Source: Endothia cerciana (Eukaryota > Ascomycota > Sordariomycetes > Diaporthales > Cryphonectriaceae). From it: a stretch of 64,000 nt of DNA. Shown in pieces: positions 21,751 through 33,136 of this stretch. The notes under the pieces are model-generated. The model did not search any database and was not told the DNA's origin. It worked only from the letters and a program-made list of their open reading frames with translations. Made by a program: the position numbers and the translations under genes. The stretch covers positions 124,001 through 188,000 of the forward strand of contig JALRMH010000048.1 of NCBI GenBank assembly GCA_026119935.1, in the 5' to 3' direction. Position 1 is the stretch's first letter, and every line of letters begins with the position of its first letter.

Positions 21751-23738
21751 TCACCTCGGCCCTTGGACCAACAACCCAAAGGCTCCCATCAGCTGGTCCA
21801 GTACTGCCGGCTGGTCGTCAGCTATAGCCTCCAAGACCCCACGTCTCCCCGATTCGCTTTGATCCGAATCATTAACTGCATGTGACCCATCCTCCTTATT
21901 GTCGACACCAGCATAATAGACCATCGAGGTTCCGCCCTCTCCTCCAGTGTACGACGGGAATGGATCCTGGCCGTATGCAAAGGTGAGCAAGTCGCTGCTC
22001 ATCCTTTCGGCGCACGCTCTCTGGCCATCGCTGAGAAATCCTTTGTAATTACCCAGCATGATGGCTGCGTCTAATGCATGGGAGGCATGCCCCTGCCATG
22101 GGCCAGGCCAGGGGTTGGGCATGTTGAAATGGGACAGGAAGGACTTCGTGGCCAGCAGTGGCCCGGCCCCGGCCCATGCTTGTGCAGTCGACTTGGCACC
22201 CTGCGCAAACACAATGTCGTTGATGAAGTTAAGGACCGGTAGCTTTTCGGCCTTAGACTCGTCGATGCCGTAGCCACTCAGCACGGCGCTTACCATGGAA
22301 GTGTCGTCAGGGAAGATAGTGTCCAGAGATTTCCTTAGCGACGTGGCCAGGTTGTCGGTACGCTGAGCCAACGCCGTGATCCCAATGATCATGCCGTCGA
22401 CCTGGGCGTCTCCAATCATGATGGTCTTACACCATCGGGCCCCAGGGAAGAGAGACTCCAGGGTATCCGTGTCGGCTAGGCCCGTAAATGTGGGTATCGT
22501 CTTGACCAAGTCGCCGTCAACTACGGCAGCCAACGGGAACCCTACACCGGCCAATTTGTTCTGCAGGTCTTCTGCTGGTGTGTCGAGGAGTGCTTTGACC
22601 TGTTCCGCTGGCCGTAGCTTGTCGAGGCCCAGGGCACCCAAGACTATACCGTATGCGACCTCGGCCACCCCGGCTGGGATCGGTTGAATCAGAGGGCTGC
22701 CGCCCAACGCGACCAGCTGGCTGAAAAGTGGCTCGGTAGATTGCAGGTGCAGGAAGCCCGATGCTTCGTCCAGTCAGCAAACCAGCGCATCTAGATCTCG
22801 TGCGCCAGGGATCGGGCGATGCGGGACGGAGAACACTCACCGCCGCCGGCGCTGCTCCCCAGGAAGGTCACCTTGGTTGGATCTCCGCCAAAGCCAGAGA
22901 TATGCTTCTGGACCCAACGCAACCCGAGCTTCTGATCATCTAACCCGTTGTTGGGACGAAAGCCGGCATCCTTCAGGGCTGAAGAGGTCATCCAGCCGAA
23001 GACACCGAGTCGATAGCTGGAGCAGCATTACATGTCAGTATGTCCACCCTTTTCTGTTCGGCGCACCCGGCGCCTTGGCCAAATAGGGGCGGTGATGAGA
23101 GGTAAGAGTATAGGCACGCTCACTTGATCCCTACTGCAATGACAGGTTTCCCGATTTTGACGCTATGCTCAACCAACGCAGCAAGATCATACTGAGGCCA
23201 GTTCGCACTACCGGTGACGAAGCCACCTGATCGCCGAATGTTAAGCACTGTCTACTTTCTCCTGAGGCCATGATGATAGAGTCACCAACCTCCATGCATA
23301 AAAACGACCACGGGCAATGGGCCCCCTGCCTCGCTTTTAGCTTTCAACGAGGGCACAGACAGGTTCAGAGTCAAACACTCGGTGTCGCTGTACTCGTATT
23401 CTGGATGCGGGAGGGTGTGTTGGAACAGTAGGTGTTCATTATCACAATTCTTAGGGTCGGCGACAGGAAGGCGTCTGTTGTTGGATCAGTCCAAGATAGT
23501 AACCAGGACCGGGCTCGCGAGGTTGAAGGTCGGGGGGGGGGGGGGTGGGAACTCACCCTATCGATGTCGCCTCGATGGGCTCAGTGGACTTCTCAACAGG
23601 TATACCTCTTGCAAAACGATTCGTGAGTTCTGCATACTGGATCCCGAGATATTGCTCGACTTCTGGGTACGTAGAAGGCCGGATCCCCCTGACTTGGCCG
23701 ATAGAGGTATGATCTAACGCCGGGAGCTTGGTCGCCAT
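21751..23738 (-). CDS. Type-B carboxylesterase/lipase family alpha/beta hydrolase
   Basis: Five exons: 23738-23557, 23474-23290, 23226-23124, 23016-22841 and 22763-21751, totalling 552 residues with consistent phases. There is no signal peptide (MATKLPALDHTSIGQVRGI), so a cytosolic enzyme is likely. Family marks are the oxyanion-hole HGGGFVTGS, YRLGVFGW, the nucleophile elbow FLGSSAGGA (Ser about 212) and a downstream GHASHALD segment that may hold the catalytic His. It hydrolyses carboxylic esters; natural substrate unknown. Intron 1 contains a 14-base G/C homopolymer immediately after the donor, and the donor of intron 2 is the weaker GTTGGT. It converges on the ankyrin gene with a spacer of about 130 bp. 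Confidence 0.88.
23532..23545. repeat. G14 homopolymer in carboxylesterase intron 1
   Basis: Fourteen G on the + strand (poly-C on the sense strand), a few bases past the intron donor GTGAGTTCC. Confidence 0.95.
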
Positions 23739-24348
23739 GAGGGGCACAAGGTCAACTTAACTACCTTTCTTCTCTTGTTGTTCTGCTGATGAGAATATGT
23801 TGTACGTCCCTGGCTGGTATGTATAGACACTCGAGCAGGGTACGAAGTCTGCAGAATTTCGGAAAGGCACACAACAGTATCACGAAGAACGGTTGTCGTG
23901 GACGTTGAGGTCATTAAGCTTTATACTTTCAATGCATAGCTGCTGAGCCGCTCCTCAGGGCCCTCCATCAAAGTGAGGGGCAGTCACCGTATGCGAATAA
24001 CCCAGCGGGGATGCGGCTTCTCGGGGGTTTACCTTTCACCGAGCGGATCGGCAACAACAGTCTGGGCGTGCATCGCCCTCGCCCTGCTGTCGTGCAGGGC
24101 ATTGGAGCAGCACTATCTGTAAATAAAGATGTCCTTTGTCAAAATCACGCTGATATGCCACGGTAGTTAGTAAAAGTCGAGATGACCATGCTAGCCTTGT
24201 TCCTCGGTTTGCTTCCTGGGCAGATTGACTGGTATGATAAGAGGAAACAAGCATTCGGTGGCAAATCAACGAAACAAATCCCTTGATAGCTCAGTGTCAG
24301 TACAACCCCCACTTTCAACCCACAATGCAAAATTAAATTAAATTCTAA
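23739..24348. other. Intergenic region upstream of carboxylesterase
   Basis: Promoter of the minus-strand esterase and flank of the tRNA-like locus. No coding potential recognised. Confidence 0.5.
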
Positions 24349-24451
24349 CCCACTCAACAGTGGCAGAGCGATGGACTGTAACTGTATATGAATATACAGC
24401 TTCACTCAAGCTGCTATCCACAGGTCGCCGGTTCAAATCCGGCTCGAGGGA
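24349..24451 (+). tRNA. tRNA-Tyr (GTA)-like gene with intron and abnormal 5' half
   Basis: The 3' half is textbook: T-arm GCCGG-TTCAAAT-CCGGC (B box 24430-24440), acceptor strand TCGAGGG plus discriminator A, and a T5 terminator at 24472-24476. The anticodon loop CTGTAA places GTA at 24378-24380, followed by an intron of about 34 nt (near 24382-24415) containing a CTGTATATGAATATACAG hairpin. Fungal tRNA-Tyr genes normally carry such an intron. Upstream, AGTGGCAGAGCGATGGACTGTA fits the family, but the 5' acceptor strand should be CCCTCGA and only CCCACTC is found, with the 5' D-arm bases missing. It is either a 5'-truncated pseudogene or an unusual tRNA. Identity as tRNA-Tyr is firm; function is doubtful. 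Confidence 0.7.
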
Positions 24452-24471
24452 CACACCGCTCGAAAATTCTC

Positions 24472-24476
24472 TTTTT
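24472..24476 (+). terminator. RNA polymerase III T5 terminator
   Basis: Five T (CTCTTTTTG), 21 nt after the discriminator base of the tRNA-Tyr-like locus. Confidence 0.6.
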
Positions 24477-25540
24477 GCGCTTGCATGCCACACCACCGTT
24501 GTGTGGTAGCGCTGTTACGCAGCCCTTTTTGCTTCTGCCGCAGAACTGATTGTACGAAAACCGTGAAGCCTTGATGCGCCCTGCATACACCGCCCAGCTC
24601 CACTTTATGTTGTTGTTGAGCAGAATGACCATCTATAAAGTGGACTTCCTTTTGAAGGCGGTGCGGCAGGAATAGGCCCACGAGGCTTATTGCACGTCAA
24701 ACGTGACACAGCATATGAGGTGTTTGTCTCGGCTGGCTGTGAAGATCGTATTCGGCGCCCCGAATACTCGTGCTCCACAATCGGATTTACCGAAGTTCAA
24801 GCCGGTTGGCAGTGGTCCCAGCCATTCAGTCCTGCTTATACACAAACTGTAGGGCGCTCTAACTTTGATTTGGTTCCTGTGCTTCGGTGTGATAAATCCC
24901 ACAAGCGTCTTCGCAAGAAAGGCGTCATGGATTGAAGGTAAATGGCTTCGCTAGAGATTCGTGCACTAGTACTAATTATATGGTGGTATGTTCTTGTCCT
25001 ACTGGTATCTTCCCGTCGATGGCGTGCAGGTACTAATTTCGCCTAATTTAATGGCCCACCGCTGACGTATAGGGAAAAGCCAAATACTCCTTCTGACACG
25101 TCCCGACGACATGATGTCGCGTGAGTCTGACTCTAGCTTCATAATTCTAAGACAGTTACTACATATGAGGTGGTGTATACGAGTTCTTGAGGGTGTTTTC
25201 GGCAGATGGTCTCTGGAATGGAGACTCCGTAAAACAGAGCAGGGCTAAGCTCACATTTCCGCTTCAACGCCCTGTATTCGTCATTCACATTCGACCGCCC
25301 TCTAGCTTCCATACGAGCTCATCAAACTTTTGTTCTTTCGCAAATGATGTTTGTTCTGGACTTTTATGTCTTCAACCCGGCATATTTACAACCGCGAGTT
25401 GTCCTGACGAGCTTTGCATAATCGAAGTTTCTTTCAGTGTCCAGTTCCTGAACTAGTCCAGAACAAAGTTCATCATCCAGGAGAGGAGAGACTTGACATC
25501 CTTGACGTCACCAGGAGCGAGAATAGGACCTTCATATGCC
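24477..25540. other. 1.1 kb intergenic region
   Basis: No recognisable gene. Minus-strand ORFs near the tRNA contain the peptide PRAGFEPATCG, which is simply the translated complement of the tRNA T-arm. Confidence 0.5.
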
Positions 25541-26413
25541 ATGTCTTTGCCCTGGGAGAAAGGGACCTCCTATCCCGAAGCGTACATGACCAAGGTGCCC
25601 GAGAGAGTCCGCCGCCGAGAATGCAATCTATCCGAGGTCTATAGCTCCGAAGACTCCGGATATCCGGAGGGAATTCTCCAAGCCACGCCCAAGCTCATTG
25701 CTCATGAAGATGACCTCTTCTATTTCGATTACGGAGCTGTTAGATTCGGGCGCAGACCGAAACTGGACGACGCTGGCCAGGGCAACGTGGTGTGTGTTGG
25801 ATTCGGCTGGCTCCCAGGATGGGAATTCACAATCGACGAGCGCGGACTCCTCGACATTGTTTCTACACCCATGCATCCGAGCCGGAATATCCCTGAGGGC
25901 GATGAGCCCAAGACGGGCGTGCTGGGACTTCTATATCAAATGGTCAGCCCAGATCAGCCAGCACACAAGCAATTGATGTTCTCCAAGAGGAAGATGCCAG
26001 ACGTCAATGACCTATCATACGCCTCTGCAGAAGACTGGGCAAACGCGGTACCTTTCCACTCAAACCTCAAGGTCCTCAAGCAGGTCCTCATTTATATCCA
26101 TGTTTTCGACGGTGGTGTCGGGCACAGATATCAGCGGGACGACCGAGTGGTCCTCTTCAGGACGCCTGGTCGGCCTGTGAAAGCGGTCGTGCATGTCGAT
26201 CCGGAGAAGCCACTAGTGGCGAGGGAGGAGCCGAGAAAGCATGTTGAGAGGCGAATAAAGGGGGAATGGGTGGCCAAAGAGCTGGGGAAATGGACCAAAG
26301 AGGCTGGATTGCCACAACAGTACGTTGACGAAGTCATTGGGAGATACATCTCAACAGAATCAAATTACGGGCCTGGCAAGAACCTACTCAAGTTCTTCGG
26401 CTTCAAAAAATAA
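25541..26413 (+). CDS. Gamma-glutamylcyclotransferase-like protein
   Basis: Single exon, 290 residues from the ATG at 25541; the frame extends upstream to 25493 without an ATG. The central part follows the GGCT/AIG2 fold pattern: FYFDYGAVRFGR (in place of FAYGSNL), VCVGFGWLPGWEFTIDERGLLDIV (GYRFxxNxxG-like) and GVLGLLYQMVSPDQ (the VWGxLYxL strand). These proteins usually cleave gamma-glutamyl amino acids or glutathione to 5-oxoproline. The normally conserved YGSN is YGAV here, so the active site may be altered. The C-terminal third is basic and helical (RRIKGEWVAKELGKWTKEAG) and is not part of the usual domain. Cytosolic; function inferred from fold resemblance only. Confidence 0.68.
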   Translation: MSLPWEKGTSYPEAYMTKVPERVRRRECNLSEVYSSEDSGYPEGILQATPKLIAHEDDLFYFDYGAVRFGRRPKLDDAGQGNVVCVGFGWLPGWEFTIDERGLLDIVSTPMHPSRNIPEGDEPKTGVLGLLYQMVSPDQPAHKQLMFSKRKMPDVNDLSYASAEDWANAVPFHSNLKVLKQVLIYIHVFDGGVGHRYQRDDRVVLFRTPGRPVKAVVHVDPEKPLVAREEPRKHVERRIKGEWVAKELGKWTKEAGLPQQYVDEVIGRYISTESNYGPGKNLLKFFGFKK

Positions 26414-26955
26414 AATACAGAATCTGGCAGCCAAGCAGACTCCTCTTACCGGGGCGTGTGAGCCTATACTATTACTCTCCGAGTGCTGCATCTTCTATCG
26501 CATTCTTGTACATACTAGCCTTGGCCATGTCTCTCCTGACTGTTCCGCTGGCTTGGATGCTGTCCTTTTTTCGTCTTCTCCCCTCCCCCCCTCCCTTCCC
26601 ATTCCTTGATTTCTGGAGATTGCTATCATTCGGGGCAGAAAAAACACCTCGCGTCACGCATGTCACTGCTTAGGTACTACTCAAGAAGATACAGGTGAAG
26701 TGGTCCGAGATGGGTAGATCATTCAAGAATCATAGGGTTAGGGTTTGTGTATTTACTTTTGTTTTCCCTGGCCATATATTCTGCCCCTGCCCCTGAGCGC
26801 GGTCACCGCCACTCGGGCGCTGGGTTGATTACAGACGGCTCGTTGGGCAGTCACCACCCTTCAAGGATGTCACCAAAGCCAAGGTCCGCGCAAATATTTA
26901 ACTGTGTGATGAGGACGCCCTGAGAGTCCCTAGTAGTTCGAAAAGCCTCGCCAAG
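26414..26955. other. Promoter region of GH3 gene
   Basis: Spacer between tandem genes with TATTTAACT 55 bp before the GH3 ATG as a TATA-like element. No gene seen. Confidence 0.4.
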
Positions 26956-29591
26956 ATGAAGATCTCGACGCCCGCGGTCTTGTGGCCCTTGGCGCTCTCC
27001 AGCATCAGCGCGCTTTCTGATGAGGATTTCTACGGACAGTCACCGCCCGTTTATCCATCTCGTAAGTCCTGTCTCCTGGCGAGCAAACAGAACTCCCCAG
27101 CTGACTTGCCCTCCAATTCAGCTCACGGCAAGGGCAGCGGCATCTGGGCCTCAGCCTACACTGCTGCACGCAGTCTGGTGAGCCAGATGACTCTAGAAGA
27201 AAAGGTAAACATCACACGCGGCTTCAACAGCCCTGAAAATGCCTGCCATGGCAATACAGGCAGTGTACCGCGGCTAGGGTGGCCCGGGATGTGTCTTCAG
27301 GATGCGGGCAATGGTGTGCGAGGCGTCGACCTGGCGAACTCCTACCCGAGTGGCATTCATGTCGGTGCCAGCTGGGATAAGAATTTGACGTACCGCAGAG
27401 GGCTGGAGATGGGTAACGAGTTTCGCGTCAAGGGAGGTGAGTCTTGAGAAAGGCTCGCATGCTGGGGGCGGGTTTTTTTCGCCCAGGGGACAATGGCTGA
27501 TAGGTCGGACAGCAAATGTTGCGCTAGGTCCAGTGGCTGGCCCATTGGGTAGAACAGCAGTTGGCGGACGAAATTGGGAGGGCTTCGCAGTAGATCCCTA
27601 TTTGTCCGGCGTCTTGACTGCGGAGACCATCAAGGGTATCCAAAACACGGGCGTTATTGCTAATCTTAAGGTGAGTGACTCGCCTGGCTTGATAACGATG
27701 CATTGAGATTTGTGCAATGGCTAAACTGTGGTCTAACTTATACAGCACCTGATTGCAAACGAGCAGGAGACCTGGCGAAGACCATACAACGACACAGAAG
27801 CTGCCTCATCGAATATCGATGATAGGACATTGCATGAACTGTACTTGTGGCCCTTCATTGATGGTGTCAAGGCTGGCGCGGCAAGCTTGATGTGCTCGTA
27901 CAACCGGGTGAACAACTCCTACGGTTGTCAGAATAGCAAGTTGCTCAATGGTATTCTCAAGACAGAGCTCGAATTCGAAGGCTTCGTCATCTCTGACTGG
28001 AATGCCCAGCATAGTGGCGTGGCAAGCGCGCTGGCTGGTATGGATATGGTCATGCCGACAGAAGGTTTCTGGGGCAACAACCTTATTCAAGCAGTCAAGA
28101 ACGGGTCAGTCTCTGAGGACAGGGTAACTGACATGGCCACGCGGTACGTAAGAATCTTTTCTGGGACCTGGCGAGCCATAGGTGCTAATACTCTAGCAGA
28201 ATTCTTGCAGCATGGTACTTGCTCGGTCAAGATAGCCCCGACTTCCCCCGGCCTGGGTTTGGCATCCAGGATCTCAGCCTGCCGCACCCCCTCGTAGATG
28301 CTCGAAGTCCTGAAGCAGAAACTGTCTTGCTGGAGGGTGCTATTGCTGGCCACGTCCTTGTGAAGAATGTCGATGGTGCTCTGCCCATGGAGAAACCTAG
28401 AATGCTTTCCATATTCGGGTATGATGCTCAGCCACCACCGAGCAAGAATATTGATAAGCTTTTTGAGCTTGGATACGAGTCACAACCTGAGATGGCCGAG
28501 GCTGGTCTTGGCCATGAAGCGCACTTCTCCCAGTGGGCTCCAGAAGGAGTCATCTTCTCTGGAGGCCGAGGCGGCTCCAATGGTCCCGCTTATATCGATG
28601 CTGTGAGCTTTTGTGGCTTTTTTCAGCGAATGTCTTCGGATACTGACCCTTCTCACAGCCATTCGGTGCGTTCACCGAGCGAGCTAAGAAAGACGGCACG
28701 TACCTGAACTGGGACTTCCGCTCTGGCAATCCCATGGTGAACCCCATGTCTGACGCCTGCCTTGTCTTCATCAACGCGATGGCAACTGAAGGCTGGGACC
28801 GAGATGGTCTGCATGATGACTTCAGCGATGGGTTGGTGCTGAACGTCGCTTCAAAGTGCGCCAACACCGTCGTCATCATCCATACTGCTGGCATTCGCCT
28901 CGTCGACCAGTGGATTGAGCATCCAAACGTTACGGCTGCGATCATCGCCCACCTTCCCGGTCAGGATATCGGCGAAGCGCTGATAAAGCTCATGTACGGT
29001 GAGGTCTCCCCCTCAGGCAAGCTGCCGTACACCTTAGCGAAGAATGAGAGTGACTATGGTAATTTATATAAGCCATGTCTGCCCGATTCCGAGGGAGACC
29101 GCTTTCCGCAATGCAATTATACCGAGGGTGTCTACATCGATTACCGCCATTTCGATGCCAAGGAGATCGAACCTCGCTTCGAGTTCGGGTTTGGCCTGAG
29201 CTACACCTCTTTCGAATATAAAGTACCTGCTACCCAAGGTACTGAGCTGTCCAACAACGCACTGCAGAAGGTCATCGCAGATGGCTCGCTGTGGGACATC
29301 ATCACCTCGGTCTCGATCAAGATCACGAATACTGGGAACGTGACCGGGGAGGAAATCGCGCAACTCTATGTCGGCATCCCAAATGCGCCCGAAAAGCAGC
29401 TTCGAGGTTTTGAGAAGGTCCAACTGGCCCCTGGACAACAGGCTGATGTCAATTTTGGGTTGACGAGGAGAGACCTGAGCATTTGGGATGTAGTATCTCA
29501 AAACTGGGTGGTCCAGCGTGGACAGTATAAGCTCTATGTCGGGTCCAGCAGTCGGGATGTCCGCTGGGAGGGGCATTATGATGCTCTATAG
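26956..29591 (+). CDS. Secreted GH3 beta-glucosidase
   Basis: Six exons: 26956-27061, 27122-27436, 27513-27670, 27746-28143, 28200-28602 and 28659-29591. They total 770 residues with consistent phases. MKISTPAVLWPLALSSISALS is a signal peptide. The (alpha/beta)8 domain carries MTLEEKVNITRG, GPVAGPLGR and the nucleophile Asp about 277 in GFVISDWNAQHSG. The alpha/beta sandwich follows (LLEGAIAGHVLVKNVDGALP, VVIIHTAGIRLVDQW), and the C-terminal Fn3-like domain (FGFGLSYTSFEY, NTGNVTGEEIAQLYV, LRGFEKVQLAPGQ) completes the common fungal architecture. The enzyme releases glucose from cellobiose and other beta-glucosides outside the cell. Length and order match the family; no disruption seen. Confidence 0.95.
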
Positions 29592-32500
29592 AGGCAGGCT
29601 TCCATACTTGAGTGGGCTTGGATATTCATATCGAGCTGTCCACATCATAGAGAATAGAAGGACTTGATAGACTGTTATCACAAACAATTGCTTCATGTTA
29701 ACAACTATCGCGCCAGCTATAGTCCTTGCCTTCCAGCAAAGACTAAGAGATCCGATTGTCACCTTCATTTACTGCCAGCCTCTAGGAACACACAAACTTT
29801 TTGACACCGATAAGGTCGCTGTACCTGACAATTCTTGTGAATTGTGCACTGAAGTCTCCGTACAGTCTTGGTATTCCACACTCTTTACTGAAGAAGCTTC
29901 GAGAATATTCAGGAACTTATTTTCCACTCCCCGTGGTTCCATTATTGCTATGCATAATTTGATGTCTTCGTCAGTGTAAGGCCTACTTGAGCCATTACGG
30001 GGGCAACCGTAGCTGCTAAAGACTAATTACCATATTGCCATTAAGCAGGCTTGAATCTATCTTCTCCACCCTGTTCCCCCTCCCCCCCCCCCAAAAACAA
30101 AATTTCTTTCCTTTTCTTCTTTTGTCTCTCTTCGCCCAGGGAAATCATGGCAACCAACTTGATCTATAGCCAAGTCCTCTCGGAGCGTCACTTTGTGGCA
30201 ACTCTGGTACGGCGTCTAGGATGATGTTCACTAGACAATGGCAATCTATAATATGAATTTGTTCATAATTCGAAGGTCCCATATCTTGACTTTACAAACT
30301 TGCTGGGCTCCGCGTGTATTCTTTGTCTAGGAGTTTGAGTAGCTGAATGGAAGTACATGGTACCATTACCTCAATGGAGCAAGATTCGGACTTTCACTCC
30401 TATAGAATGCTGTAGAAAGCGCAGGGGAATTCTCCTTGGCAGTAACCCTGCATCAACCCCCGCCCTGTGCCCATCACCTCTAAGTATATAATCTCGTGCT
30501 TGCGTCCTGACAACAGTACCAATCTTCTCGAGTACTAAATTGTCTAGTCACTCATCATGAGGACTCTCCATTACCACAGCACTTATTGATGAAAACAACC
30601 TGGAGGTCTAATGCTCTATGTGGCTGTCAGCTCGGGTGTTATAATGATAAGTGTGCAGCCAAACACCGATCTGTCCAAGCAGCGGTATGTTATACTCCAG
30701 TTCTCCTAGCAGACTCACTCAGGCTGACCTGACAGACCTCACAGCTCACACATCTGTAACCAGGAGGACCCTCATTATGCTGATAGCAGCTATAGGGGTA
30801 TAGCCATATAGGGAGCTCTATAAATCTCTCGAGCAACGCATTAGCCTCTTGCTCTTTCTTACCTGAAGCGGTTCCGCGGCCAGATGTAGCCAGCAGCAAA
30901 CAAACGAGAAATTATCGCTGCCTACATCTTCATGGAGCCATGCTCTACCTAAAGAGTACAGATTCCACCTCGTATGTCTGGCATGACCACTCCCCCATCA
31001 CTCCAAGCTCACCTCATCGTAAGTTGAAATTTACCTTGTCGCAGGCTTCCACTGAGATACCTCAGCAATAATAAAAATATTCACGACAGTTCACATTCTC
31101 TTGCTTAAACCTCACTGCCAGCGACTACGGCAAGAACACTGTGAGCGACGCTCAATGCGCGCAGAGCCAGGCTTAGCAGAACACCGCCAACACCAATTAT
31201 GCCTCCCAAGGTCTCATTGACGTCGTCTAGGACTATATCTCGACAAGTCCGCCGAGGGCTGATCGCTCCTTTTGGGACTACGACACAAGGCACTGAGGCG
31301 TGATGATGGTAGTATCATATATCGTGGAACTCATGATCAATGCATCATCTTGCTGCATCACAGACACAGCCTGCTCGAGAGCGCCACGGACGGCGACGCC
31401 CACAAGGCATGAACAAGCTACCCCGAGAACCAAGATAGAGAGCCGTAAGTACCTCCAGGACGAGGTTAATTACGCGCTCTCGCGCATTCTTACTGGCTGA
31501 CAGCAGAGATCATCAAAAAAGCATTCAAGCGAGACCACAGTCCTTATTAGGACACCCACGAATTTACTACCAAATAAGTCTCGTACATCAAGAGTGCCTA
31601 GAAGAGGGCGCCTAGGTCAGTATATCTCTATGCCTTCTTCATGGCGGTGTCAGCTGATATACTCACTCCAGAGAAATTTTGGCGTACGAGAGTCTCATGC
31701 ACACGCTTCCCCCAACACCACTTCAGCAGCCAGAAGTCACAGCACCTTCCCAGTCAAGATTTACAATAGCTCCACGATCCGTAATGGAGTAGAATAACTA
31801 CATAGCAAACGACCTGATGAAGCCGAGGGTTCCGTTCACACGATGCTGCAAAACGTGGTCTATGGGCAGAGTAGAAGACTTGTTGTTGCGCGAAGAGGGA
31901 GATGAAACTGAGTTCAGGATCGCCTGGGCTTCCCTTTGCTTAAAGATAACAAACTGTTATTTATGCGGATACCGTAACACTTGTGGCTGAGAAGGCTTCC
32001 CTGTGATTCTATCTAGCCAGTTCCTGGCTGTTCGCCACCGACCCAAGCACGGCCGTATGTATATTCGCCTGAGTGGATCCCGACTGATCATCGGCATGTA
32101 TGACTTGACCGTCCACCTGCAACTTCAGTGCATTCATCTACGGCGCCGGGAGATTCACAAGCGGGATGTTCGTCTCGTCGAGATAGAGGAAGCCCTTGCG
32201 CAGGAGTGAGATGCGACGGAAGAGCATATATAGTGACAGCGACGTCGCCTAGAAGGTTTTCAAGCATTCTGTTTACTATGCATTGCCGCAAGGGATGTCT
32301 ACACCCTTGAGGCAAATGGCTCGAGGGGTGTGAAGAGTGTAAGTTAGTGCTTGGAGTTGCTTTGCAATGTTTGTGAAACAATGTATTCGGCTGGAATTGA
32401 GGGAGAGCCTGCTCAAGTATATGCGACGCTTCGATTATTGGTCTCAAGTATTATGGGAATGGATCATCGCCAGGCGAAGAAGCGGTATATCCTCGTAGGC

Positions 32501-33136
32501 TAGAAGCCTCGCGTAATTGAATTATAAAAATTCGAAACTGCACAGGTGGTAAGGTACCAGACCTGCTAGTTCTATGGAGGTAGTGACTGAAACGGTGCGA
32601 GACCGCTTACCGTCAAGCTTAGCTGGCGGCCCTGTCGGGCTCAGTTGACAATAGTACAGTAGATCCCTGGCATTTTTGAAAGCACCAACGGCTACTCTTT
32701 CGGGTGCTCTGGGTCACCTGTAAATATGCCAACTCAACGCTGAAATTTTAACACTTATCCGCGGGCATGCCCGTGAGGTCTCTCAGCCTCTATTACAAAC
32801 CACTTAGAAGCAGAGATGCAGTAGACATGCAAGGATCAGTGGATATGGGTGGCCAGCAACATGCTGTGCCATGACCACCTCGTTCGCCTAGTGGGGCCAG
32901 TGCTATGCAGGTGCTTTCTGCACAGCCATTCCAGAGCGCGGGGACTTGTGAGAATATAGAGGCCTCATAGTCCCTCTGAACCGCAAGCCTAAGAGTGCGC
33001 AGATCCAGACAGATATCAGATGCAGCTATCGCAGTTGTCAGCGTCGATTCCGCGGACCTATTCGTGTACGCCGTGATAATTTAGTACCGCAAAGCGAGGA
33101 TAACTACTGATAACCAAGTAGCATTACACGATCAAC
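29592..33136. other. 3.5 kb stretch without recognisable gene
   Basis: Only short ORFs (up to about 119 codons) with no family resemblance. A C11 tract lies at 30082-30092. Stop codons are dense in all frames in parts, as in decayed repeats, but I could not recognise transposase, reverse transcriptase or terminal repeats by eye. Confidence 0.5.
30082..30092. repeat. C11 homopolymer, intergenic
   Basis: Eleven C preceded by CCCCCT and followed by A5, in the gene-free stretch after the GH3 gene. Confidence 0.95.

Noticed and set aside
24414..24681. Minus-strand ORFs containing the peptide PRAGFEPATCG
   Set aside because: This peptide is the translated complement of a tRNA T-arm, not a protein.
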